A stretch of 10,125 bases of DNA. Source: Campylobacteraceae bacterium. GTDB taxonomy: Bacteria; Campylobacterota; Campylobacteria; Campylobacterales; Sulfurovaceae. Shown one piece after another: positions 1 to 5,319 of the stretch (position 1 is its first letter; each line of letters starts with the position of its first letter). The DNA lies in the NCBI GenBank assembly GCA_027022775.1, contig JALVXO010000142.1, forward strand, positions 1 to 10,125, in the 5' to 3' direction. The translations under genes were made by a program, and so were the position numbers. The notes under the pieces were generated by a model. It was not told where the DNA came from. It saw only the letters and a list, made by a program, of their open reading frames with translations, and searched no databases.

Positions 1-229
1 CTTTAAGAATGTTTATCTCTTCCAGCAGCGCCTCTTCTTCATCTATTCCCGCGCTTTTTTTGTATGTCTCTTCATCAACCTCTATTGTTATTTCTGAAAC
101 CAAAGAGCCGTCACTGTTTTTATATTGTGTTGCTTTTACTATTTTAAAATTGTCTATAGAGCCGTATTTTCGAATAGCTAACTTATACGCCTCTTCGGGG
201 TTTGGGGCTACAAAACTCTCTTTAAGCAT
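1..229 (-). CDS. flhF: Flagellar biosynthesis GTPase FlhF, N-terminal part (cut by left edge)
   Basis: An open reading frame begins at an ATG at 229 and runs off the left edge; about 76 residues are visible. A good ribosome site (AGGAG) lies a few bases upstream, and the frame overlaps the end of folK by 22 bp. The visible part contains a segment beginning PEEAYKLAIRKYG followed by a stretch on handling of a lysine-rich beta strand (FKIVKATQYK), and then an acidic segment (VDEETY, IDEEEALLEE). This resembles the variable N-terminal B domain that precedes the SRP-type GTPase domain of FlhF; the GTPase motifs themselves would lie outside the window. FlhF places and assembles the polar flagellum. 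The identity rests largely on gene order, because H. pylori has aroQ, peptidase, folK and flhF in this same order. The N domain is poorly conserved, so sequence alone would not settle it. Confidence 0.72.
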   Translation of the reverse strand, partial: MLKESFVAPNPEEAYKLAIRKYGSIDNFKIVKATQYKNSDGSLVSEITIEVDEETYKKSAGIDEEEALLEEINILK

Positions 230-726
230 TTTGCTCCTTTTAAAAACTTTAATGGGAGGGTAACGCTGGCTCTCTCTTTCCATTTTGGATGCGGAACAAT
301 CAGCGCAGAAAATTTATTGATTTTGCGTTTTTCATACATAATTATATCCAAATCCAGCGTTCTTGGAGCATCTTTAAAGAGCCTTTTTCGCTTAAATCTC
401 TTTTCGGTTCTTTGCAAAAAAAGCAATAGCTCCATAGGTTGCAGGTTTGTTGATATTAAAAAAACCGTATTATAAAAATAATCCTGTTTTAAATAACCAA
501 ACGGCGGATTTTTATAAATTATTGAAGTTGCCAAAATTTTAACCCGTTTTTGCGAATTTAAAAAGTTTATCAGTTTAAAAAAACGCCGTTTTACATCGCC
601 AATATTCCCGCCAACACCAATTAAAGCGGTATATTTCCCACAATTATTGCTAAAAACTTTAGGAAACTCTCTGCTTTTAATTAACTGTTCGCTATTTTTT
701 AAATTTTTATATAAAAATCCCGACAT
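208..726 (-). CDS. folK: 2-amino-4-hydroxy-6-hydroxymethyldihydropteridine pyrophosphokinase
   Basis: This 172-residue protein transfers pyrophosphate from ATP to 6-hydroxymethyl-dihydropterin, a cytoplasmic step of folate synthesis. HPPK landmarks appear in order: GGNIGD (39-44, the usual GSNxGD), NPPFGY..DYFYN (73-86, pterin side), the basic LQRTEKRFKRKR loop (104-115), the catalytic APRTLDLDI (120-128, with the two metal-binding aspartates D125 and D127) and PHP (145-147). The core is of normal length for the family, but about 33 residues precede the first strand. Similar N-terminal extensions are, as I recall, usual in Campylobacterota FolK, so I keep the ATG at 726, which has AGGG just upstream. 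It overlaps flhF by 22 bp. It is separated from the upstream peptidase gene by an unusually long, repeat-filled gap, so it may be transcribed weakly from upstream or from an unseen local promoter. Confidence 0.95.
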   Translation of the reverse strand: MSGFLYKNLKNSEQLIKSREFPKVFSNNCGKYTALIGVGGNIGDVKRRFFKLINFLNSQKRVKILATSIIYKNPPFGYLKQDYFYNTVFLISTNLQPMELLLFLQRTEKRFKRKRLFKDAPRTLDLDIIMYEKRKINKFSALIVPHPKWKERASVTLPLKFLKGAKCLKRVL

Positions 727-769
727 ATGTTACCCTGTTATGAAATTAAGGTTTTACATCTATAAAATA

Positions 770-784
770 AAATGCTTAGCATTT
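770..784. repeat. Short near-perfect palindrome
   Basis: AAATGC (770-775) and GCATTT (779-784) are perfect inverted arms around TTA. It lies about 45 bases upstream of the folK start on the leftward transcript. It could be a small RNA hairpin or a protein-binding dyad; nothing else identifies it. Confidence 0.45.
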
Positions 785-835
785 CGTTATTCCGTAAAAG
801 CGAGAGTGCGAAATAAGTCCAAAATTTTTACTGCC

Positions 836-863
836 TTGTCATTCTGAGCGAAGCGAAGAATCT
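836..863. repeat. Dispersed-repeat-like motif containing ATTCTGAGCGAAGCGAAGAA
   Basis: The 28 bases contain a tandem GCGAA GCGAA core flanked by the inverted pair ATTCT (841-845) and AGAAT (857-861). From general knowledge, motifs of this kind (CATTCTGAGCGAAGCGAAGAATC) recur in intergenic DNA of many unrelated bacterial genomes. Only one copy is present in this window, so repetition within this genome is an inference. Confidence 0.6.
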
Positions 864-867
864 AAAT

Positions 868-994
868 AAGCTAAGAACCGAGAGCTTAGAGCTGATTGTG
901 CGGCTGCGCCGCGTTTAATATTTATGGCTTTGCCGCTTAAAAAAGGCGAAGCCACCTTGTTAGCTCTTTGCTCTAGGCTCTTAGCTCTTAGCTT
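868..994. repeat. Composite inverted-repeat element (MITE- or REP-like)
   Basis: Two 25-base arms, 868-892 and 970-994, are inverted complements at 21 of 25 positions. The right arm read on the minus strand is built from a repeating GAGCTAA / AGAGCTA unit. The 77 bases between them hold three GGC-NNN-GCC micro-hairpins at 902-910, 926-934 and 945-953. The last two can also pair with each other over nine bases with one G-T mismatch. No open frame or transposase is inside. The structure fits a non-coding palindromic element about 127 bp long. Confidence 0.6.
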
Positions 995-998
995 CTTA

Positions 999-1019
999 TA
1001 AATTTGTTTTGCAAATTTA
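999..1019 (-). terminator. Stem-loop overlapping the peptidase stop codon
   Basis: TAAATTTG (999-1006) and CAAATTTA (1012-1019) form a perfect 8-bp stem with a 5-base loop, and the outer arm includes the TAA stop of the M24 peptidase. The stem is AT-rich and is not followed by a T tract on the minus strand, so strong termination is doubtful. A role in partial termination or in protecting the upstream mRNA end is possible. Confidence 0.35.
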
Positions 1020-2039
1020 CAAGACCTCCGCCCTGCCCTTTTGCATTACTACCATATCTTCTATTCTTACCCCAAACTCACCCTCAAGGTAAATTCCAGG
1101 CTCGATTGTAAAAACCATTCCATCTTTTATAACTGTATCGCTTCTGGCAGAAATATAAGGCATTTCATGAATATCAAGCCCTACTCCGTGGCCAGTTGAG
1201 TGAACAAAATATTTCCCAAAACCGGCTTTTTCTATAACATCGCGCGCCAGTTTGTCTATTTCGCTCGCTTTCATTCCGCTGCGCGCTTTTTTTATTGCTA
1301 TATCGTGCGCTTTTAACACAGTATCGTAAACTTTTTGCATCTTTTTAGCACCAAATTTCTGCTTTAATTTAAAATTTAACTCACCGCTGTAATAAGCTGT
1401 GCGGGTTCTGTCGCTGCAGTATCTTTTATATTTCACTCCAGCATCAAAAAGCACCAAGTCACCCGGTTTAAGCTCTTTGGAAGTTGGCACCGCATGCGGT
1501 TTTGCAGCATTTTCACCAATTGCAAAAATAGGCTCAAAACTTAAATCGCGGCTTCCAAAATCCCTTAAGATAGATTCCGCAAGAAAATTAAGCCTCTGCT
1601 CACTCAAACCGCCGCCTGTTTTGGAAATCTCAAAAGCCAGCTCTTTAAAAGCTTTTTTACCTGCTTTAACCGCATTTTCAATAAACTTTATCTCTTTTGA
1701 AGATTTAATTATTCTTTTTTTATGCGAAAAATCTGGCTTGAATTTAAATTTTGCAGCTATATTCTCTTTTAGGTAAAAGTATGAATTTAAATCCCACTCT
1801 TTGGGATCTATTGCAACTTTTTTAACTTTACTTTTCTTTAAAATTTTAACCAACTCTTCCAAAAGATTTGATGCTATTAAAACTTGGGCTTTTTTAATGG
1901 CATTTTTTGCTTCTATTTCATAACGTCCATCGGTTATAAAAAATCTATCACTGCCTAAAGTTAAAAAAATTGCATTATCACAGCTGTATCCGCACTCGTA
2001 ATAGAGTGCGTTTTCATTTTTAAAAACGATATAATTCAT
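1017..2039 (-). CDS. M24-family Xaa-Pro peptidase (aminopeptidase P / prolidase type)
   Basis: This 340-residue cytoplasmic metallopeptidase has the pita-bread fold. It is expected to cleave Xaa-Pro bonds in peptides using two metal ions. All five metal ligands are visible: D199 (in LVLFDAG), D210 (in CSDRTRT), H284 (in HSTGHGVGLDIHE), E313 (in FTIEPG) and E327 (in VRIEDM). The supporting histidines H280 and H291 are also present. Residues 1-110 form the creatinase-like N domain. Its length suits the short bacterial form rather than the E. coli PepP form of about 440 residues. Aminopeptidase P and prolidase cannot be separated by motif; the H. pylori neighbour in this position is named pepQ. 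The ATG shares one base with the aroQ stop (TAATG), so translation is coupled. The C-terminus stops soon after the last ligand, beside a repeat-rich gap. Confidence 0.92.
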   Translation of the reverse strand: MNYIVFKNENALYYECGYSCDNAIFLTLGSDRFFITDGRYEIEAKNAIKKAQVLIASNLLEELVKILKKSKVKKVAIDPKEWDLNSYFYLKENIAAKFKFKPDFSHKKRIIKSSKEIKFIENAVKAGKKAFKELAFEISKTGGGLSEQRLNFLAESILRDFGSRDLSFEPIFAIGENAAKPHAVPTSKELKPGDLVLFDAGVKYKRYCSDRTRTAYYSGELNFKLKQKFGAKKMQKVYDTVLKAHDIAIKKARSGMKASEIDKLARDVIEKAGFGKYFVHSTGHGVGLDIHEMPYISARSDTVIKDGMVFTIEPGIYLEGEFGVRIEDMVVMQKGRAEVL

Positions 2040-2518
2040 TAAGCTTTCTGCTCTGCTTGAGCCTGCTGCTCTTGCATTGCCCTTATTTCATTTATAATTT
2101 GAATCATACCCACAAGCGCCAGTCCGTAACTGTGAAGCCCAAGTCCGCTTATTACACCTATGCAAACTTCGCCTGTGATTGTTTTTTTTCTAAACTCTTC
2201 TCTTGCGCTGATATTGCTTAAGTGCACCTCAATTGCCGGCAAGCCTACTCCCGCAAGCGCATCGCGGATAGCAATAGATGTGTGCGAATATGCCGCAGGA
2301 TTGATAATAATTCCGTCAACATCGCCAAGGCACTCTTGAATTTTATCTACAATTTCACCCTCTAAATTGCTTTGAAAAAACTCAAGCTCTACACCGTTTT
2401 GCTCTGCTATTGCTTTCATGTGCTGATGAATCTCTTCCAATTTTAACTGTCCGTAAATGTGCTGTTCTCTTACACCTAGCATATTTAAGTTTGGACCTTG
2501 AATAACTGCTATTTTCAT
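2039..2518 (-). CDS. aroQ: Type II 3-dehydroquinate dehydratase
   Basis: This 159-residue enzyme dehydrates 3-dehydroquinate to 3-dehydroshikimate in the shikimate pathway. The type II signature is complete: GPNLNMLG (8-15), the catalytic R17 and Y22 in REQHIYG, the substrate loop NPAAYSHTS (73-81), and H99 in EVHLSNI followed by R106 and R110 in AREEFR. The enzyme is normally a dodecamer of small flavodoxin-like subunits, and the length fits. The last 12 or so residues are an Ala/Gln-rich tail (EQQAQAEQKA), a feature also seen loosely in the H. pylori protein. The start at 2518 has AAGGTAGG just upstream. It is the first gene of the leftward operon, starting 60 bp from the divergent mqnF, and its stop codon overlaps the next start by one base. 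Confidence 0.97.
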   Translation of the reverse strand: MKIAVIQGPNLNMLGVREQHIYGQLKLEEIHQHMKAIAEQNGVELEFFQSNLEGEIVDKIQECLGDVDGIIINPAAYSHTSIAIRDALAGVGLPAIEVHLSNISAREEFRKKTITGEVCIGVISGLGLHSYGLALVGMIQIINEIRAMQEQQAQAEQKA

Positions 2519-2578
2519 AACCTACCTTTTTTAAAAATTTGGTATTATTTTATTTAAAATCACTTTAAAGGGCGGTAA
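2519..2578. promoter_or_regulatory. Divergent promoter region between aroQ and mqnF
   Basis: These 60 bp must drive two operons in opposite directions. Rightward, TATTAT (2543-2548) and TAAAAT (2555-2560) are each one base from the -10 consensus, and AAGGGCGG just before the ATG at 2579 is the likely ribosome site. Leftward, TAAAAT on the minus strand (2547-2552) is a candidate -10. No clear -35 is visible in either direction, and the candidate boxes overlap, so the two promoters may compete. The exact assignments are uncertain. Confidence 0.45.
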
Positions 2579-3793
2579 ATGAGGATAATAAGTTGCCAAT
2601 ATATATTTATAGAGGGTAAAATTGTCAAAAACCAAGCTGTGGCATTCGATAAAAAAATTTTAAAGATAGCCCCTCTAAATGAGCTTAAACAAGAGTTTGA
2701 CTCTGCAGAAATTATAACATTTCCAAAGGGCTGTGTTTTATACCCAGGCTTTATTAACCCGCATGTGCACCTGGAGTTCAGCGCAAACCGTGCAACATTA
2801 AATTACGGCGATTTTATTGAATGGTTAAACAGTGTAATTGAGTATCGCGAAGAGCTGGTAGACAGGCTTGATGAAGATTTGATAAAGTTTAAAGCCCAAG
2901 AGATGCTAAAAAGCGGGGTTACAACTTTTGGCGCAATATCAAGTTTTGGGGCAGAGCTTGAAGTTTGCAGAAAATTAAAGCAAAGAGTCATATATTTTAA
3001 TGAAATAATCGGTTCAAATCCGGCTGCTGTAGATGCGCTTTTTGCTGACTTTAAAAACAGGCTCGAAACTTCGCAAAAAGCCAAAAGCAGCACCCTTATC
3101 CCGGCTGTCGCAATCCACTCGCCCTACTCTGTGCACCCGATTTTAATACGCGAAGTTTTAAAAATTGCCAAAGAGCAAAATTTAACTGTTACCGCCCACT
3201 TTTTAGAGTCGCAGGCAGAAAGAGAGTGGCTGGAAAACGGCACAGGAGGCTTTTTGGACTTTTTTATAAACTTTTCAAACACTACAAAACCCATAAACAC
3301 GATAGAGGGGTTTTTAAATGCATTCAACGGCTGCCCCGCCCTATTTACTCACGGGGTTCAAGCCACAAAAGAGGAGCTGGAAACTTTAAACAAAAACGGC
3401 CACTCTTTAATCCACTGTCCGCGCTCAAACAGACTGCTTGGGTGCGGGCGGGCGCAAATAGAGTATGTTGATAACCTTTTGCTTGGAACAGACGGATTGA
3501 GCTCTAACTATTCACTCTCTATTTTAGAAGAGATGCGCGCCGCTTTAATGATGCACCATAAAGCCGATTTAAAAAAACTTGCGCTTAAATTAATTAATGC
3601 AGCAACCCAAAACGCAGCCAATGCCCTAAATTTAAATATAGGCAAAATAGAGCCAAATTACCATGCAGATTTTGCAATTTTTAAACTGCCAAACGATTTA
3701 AAAGATGAAAGCGCAGAAAATATCGCACTACACACAATCTTAAACTGCAACAGCGCCCAGGCAGTGTATATTGACGGTGAAGAGATTTTTTAG
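2579..3793 (+). CDS. mqnF: Aminodeoxyfutalosine deaminase-type amidohydrolase
   Basis: This 404-residue member of the amidohydrolase superfamily (COG0402 type) probably deaminates 6-amino-6-deoxyfutalosine to futalosine in the menaquinone pathway. Visible active-site residues are HVH (H62, H64), H180 in IHSPYSVHP, H207 and E210 in TAHFLESQAERE, H258 in THGVQ, and D305 in LLGTDGLSSN. Older annotations of such proteins as chlorohydrolase or adenosine deaminase are misleading: a Nitratiruptor COG0402 enzyme was shown biochemically to act on aminodeoxyfutalosine. A position beside aroQ is, as I recall, common for this family in Campylobacterota. The start at 2579 follows an AAGGGCGG ribosome site. 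The 3' end carries the promoter for apt. S-adenosylhomocysteine or adenosine deaminase activity remains an alternative that sequence alone cannot exclude. Confidence 0.85.
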   Translation: MRIISCQYIFIEGKIVKNQAVAFDKKILKIAPLNELKQEFDSAEIITFPKGCVLYPGFINPHVHLEFSANRATLNYGDFIEWLNSVIEYREELVDRLDEDLIKFKAQEMLKSGVTTFGAISSFGAELEVCRKLKQRVIYFNEIIGSNPAAVDALFADFKNRLETSQKAKSSTLIPAVAIHSPYSVHPILIREVLKIAKEQNLTVTAHFLESQAEREWLENGTGGFLDFFINFSNTTKPINTIEGFLNAFNGCPALFTHGVQATKEELETLNKNGHSLIHCPRSNRLLGCGRAQIEYVDNLLLGTDGLSSNYSLSILEEMRAALMMHHKADLKKLALKLINAATQNAANALNLNIGKIEPNYHADFAIFKLPNDLKDESAENIALHTILNCNSAQAVYIDGEEIF

Positions 3794-3800
3794 GTATAAT
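3771..3800 (+). promoter_or_regulatory. Sigma-70 promoter for apt inside the end of mqnF
   Basis: TTGACG (3771-3776) and a perfect TATAAT (3795-3800) are separated by 18 bp. The -35 lies within the last codons of mqnF and the -10 starts two bases after its TAG. Transcription would start near 3807, giving a leader of about 25 bases with an AGAGGAAAA ribosome site. This is the best -35/-10 pair in the window. Confidence 0.75.
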
Positions 3801-3831
3801 TACTCATCTAAAAATTTTTAAAGAGGAAAAA

Positions 3832-4371
3832 ATGGAAACAGAAAATTTGCAAATTGTCAAAGATTCAATCAGGGTTATCCCAGACTTCCCAAAACCTGGA
3901 ATTATGTTTAAAGATATCACTACACTTTTAAACAATAAAGAAGCGTTTAAAATTTTAATCAGCCATTTAACAAAAAGATATAAAAGTTACAATTTGGATT
4001 ATATTGCCGGAATAGATGCAAGGGGATTTATTTTTGGAGCAGCTTTGGCATCACATTTAGGAGTGGGGTTTGTGCCTATTAGAAAAAAAGGCAAACTGCC
4101 ATACACCACAGTTTCAGAAAAATATTCGCTGGAATACGGTTTTGACGAAGTAGAGGTGCATATAGACGCTTTTAAAAAAGAAGACGGAACAAAAGCGAAT
4201 GTACTGCTTATAGATGATTTGTTGGCAACCGGCGGAACATCGGCAGCTGCAAGCAGATTAATAGAAAGAGTCGGTGCAAATTGCGTAGAGTCGTGTTTTA
4301 TTATAGAATTGACTTTTTTAGAGGGTGCAAAAAAGTTAAATGTACCTGTTTATTCTGTAATAAAAGAGTAG
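3832..4371 (+). CDS. apt: Adenine phosphoribosyltransferase
   Basis: This 179-residue purine salvage enzyme makes AMP from adenine and PRPP in the cytoplasm. Family marks are FPKPGIMFKDIT near the N-terminus (19-30), GIDARGFIFGAALA (adenine/phosphate side), the flexible-loop region RKKGKLPY, and the PRPP-binding signature VLLIDDLLATGGT at 124-136 with D128 and D129. The length is normal for the family. The start at 3832 has AAGAGGAAAA immediately upstream. A near-consensus promoter at 3771-3800 lets it be expressed apart from mqnF, 38 bp upstream. Adenine is released by the nucleosidase acting on methylthioadenosine, S-adenosylhomocysteine or aminodeoxyfutalosine, so a link with mqnF is metabolically sensible, but this is inference. 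It ends in a bidirectional hairpin shared with yebC. Confidence 0.97.
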   Translation: METENLQIVKDSIRVIPDFPKPGIMFKDITTLLNNKEAFKILISHLTKRYKSYNLDYIAGIDARGFIFGAALASHLGVGFVPIRKKGKLPYTTVSEKYSLEYGFDEVEVHIDAFKKEDGTKANVLLIDDLLATGGTSAAASRLIERVGANCVESCFIIELTFLEGAKKLNVPVYSVIKE

Positions 4372-4399
4372 CTTAATTCCTAATTTTGGAATTAAGCTA
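4369..4399. terminator. Bidirectional hairpin between convergent apt and yebC
   Basis: TAGCTTAATTCC (4369-4380) and GGAATTAAGCTA (4388-4399) form a perfect 12-bp stem with a 7-base loop, TAATTTT. The left arm starts with the apt TAG stop and the right arm contains the yebC TAA stop (4392-4394), so both genes end inside the stem. The T tracts on either side are weak (AATTTGTAT rightward, CTCTTTTATT leftward). It probably serves as the terminator for both transcripts. Confidence 0.8.
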
Positions 4400-5132
4400 A
4401 ATTTGTATAAACTTTGTTTACATCATCATCCTCTTCAAGCTTGTCAATTAGGTTTTCTACCTCTTCAATTTGCTCTTCGCTAAGTTCAATTGTAGTGTTT
4501 GGAATATACTCTATATTTGCAGCTTTAACATCTATTGAGCGCTCTTCTAAAGCTTTAGACAATTCACCAAAAGAGGTAAACTCTCCATAAACCCTGATAA
4601 TCTTTTTATCTTCGCCAACCTCTTGCGGCTCTACATCTTCTTCTATCTCTTCAAGACCGTAATCGATTAAATCAAGTTCAAGCTCTTCTAAATCTATATC
4701 ATCTTTTTTGTCAAAAACAAAAACCGCTTTTTTTGTAAACATATAATTAAGCGCGCCGGAAGTCAAAAGCTCTCCGCCGCCCTTTTTAAGCGCAGCTCTG
4801 ACATTTGCGACTGTGCGTGTGTTGTTGTCTGTAGCACACTCAATTATCAGCTGCACACCGTGCGGAGCTTTTGCTTCGTAAGTAATCTCTTTAATATCCG
4901 CCGCATCTTTATCAAAAGCTCTTTTAATTGCTCTTTCAATTAAATCTTTTGGCATATTTTGAGCTTTTGCATTCATTATAGCTGTTCTTAATTTTGCATT
5001 CATTTCAGGATCTGGCGAACCGCCCTCTTTTGCAGCAATAGTTATCTGTTTTCCAAGTTTAGGGAAAAGTCTGGACATTGTCCCCCATCTTTTAAGTTTG
5101 GCAGCTTTTCTGTATTCAAACGCTCTACCCAT
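4392..5132 (-). CDS. yebC: YebC/TACO1-family translation factor (formerly 'transcriptional regulator')
   Basis: This 246-residue protein belongs to the YebC/PmpR/TACO1 family. The N-terminal signature is clear: MGRAFEYRKAAKLKRW, then LFPKLGKQITIAAKEGG, DPEMNAKLRTAI and AKAQNMPKDLIERAIKRA (up to about residue 70), followed by YEAKAPHGVQLIIECATDNNTRTV and KKGGGELLTSGALNYMF. The C-terminal half is rich in acidic residues. Members were long called DNA-binding regulators, but recent work shows that bacterial YebC and mitochondrial TACO1 act on ribosomes stalled at proline-rich stretches. The start at 5132 follows a GGAG ribosome site. It is a single-gene leftward unit, convergent with apt and divergent from atpB. 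Confidence 0.94.
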   Translation of the reverse strand: MGRAFEYRKAAKLKRWGTMSRLFPKLGKQITIAAKEGGSPDPEMNAKLRTAIMNAKAQNMPKDLIERAIKRAFDKDAADIKEITYEAKAPHGVQLIIECATDNNTRTVANVRAALKKGGGELLTSGALNYMFTKKAVFVFDKKDDIDLEELELDLIDYGLEEIEEDVEPQEVGEDKKIIRVYGEFTSFGELSKALEERSIDVKAANIEYIPNTTIELSEEQIEEVENLIDKLEEDDDVNKVYTNLA

Positions 5133-5319
5133 AACATTACTCCGAAAATTTTTTGTAATTATCCCACTTTTTACTTTAGAGAGCGGTTAATAACGGCAAT
5201 ATTACATTTTGTATCTTGATTAATTTAAAAAAGATATAAATTAAATTAGCTGCTATTTTTTTAGAACCAATTTAGTTACTTTTTGCTATAATCGCTACAA
5301 TTTTAAGCTAGGAGAGGTT
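5133..5319. promoter_or_regulatory. Divergent yebC/atpB control region
   Basis: This AT-rich 187-bp gap separates the divergent yebC and atpB and contains no gene. On the minus strand, GATAAT (5158-5163) is a candidate -10 for yebC, giving a short leader. An imperfect 15-base dyad, GCGGTTAATAACGGC (5183-5197, six of seven arm positions paired), lies just upstream of that box and could be an operator. The atpB promoter is listed separately. Confidence 0.5.
5284..5292 (+). promoter_or_regulatory. Extended -10 promoter of atpB
   Basis: TGCTATAAT (5284-5292) is a perfect -10 with the TGn extension, preceded by a T-run (ACTTTTT). No good -35 is visible, which is common in Campylobacterota promoters. 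Transcription would start near 5299, with the strong ribosome site GGAGAGG (5311-5317) just before the ATG at 5320. Confidence 0.7.

Larger units (their letters stand above)
727..1016. other. Repeat-rich intergenic gap of about 290 bp between the M24 peptidase and folK
   Basis: I see no convincing gene here; the open frames are short and have no recognisable content. The stretch is instead full of dyad symmetry: a 15-base near-palindrome at 770-784, a dispersed-repeat-like motif at 836-863, a long imperfect inverted repeat with arms at 868-892 and 970-994 that encloses three GGC-NNN-GCC micro-hairpins, and an 8-bp hairpin at 999-1019 on the peptidase stop codon. The other same-strand junctions in this window range from short overlaps to gaps of about 60 bp, so the gap looks like inserted or accumulated repeat DNA. 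It would be transcribed within the aroQ-flhF operon if the operon reads through. Confidence 0.8.

Noticed and set aside
9..263. Rightward open frame rich in serine and leucine
   Set aside because: It lies antisense to flhF and folK, has no ribosome site or family features, and the leftward genes fit known order and motifs.
781..814. ATTTCG and CGAAAT inverted pair with a region resembling a degenerate ATTCCCGC-type repeat
   Set aside because: The arms are only six bases and the resemblance to a known repeat is loose, so it is not separable from chance in AT-rich DNA.
647..847. Rightward 66-codon frame across the folK start and the adjoining gap
   Set aside because: It is antisense to folK for part of its length, then runs into repeat DNA; its composition is not protein-like.
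902..953. Three GGC-NNN-GCC micro-hairpins as intrinsic terminators
   Set aside because: The stems are only three base pairs; one has a T run after it on the minus strand, but the stem is too short for convincing termination. They are better treated as parts of the larger palindromic element.
727..1016. Possible CRISPR array or small RNA gene in the gap
   Set aside because: There are no regularly spaced direct repeats with unique spacers. No promoter and terminator pair defines an independent RNA; the structure is inverted repeats.
1399..1776. Rightward 125-codon frame within the peptidase gene
   Set aside because: It is antisense to a gene with a complete set of metal ligands, so it is best read as a shadow frame.
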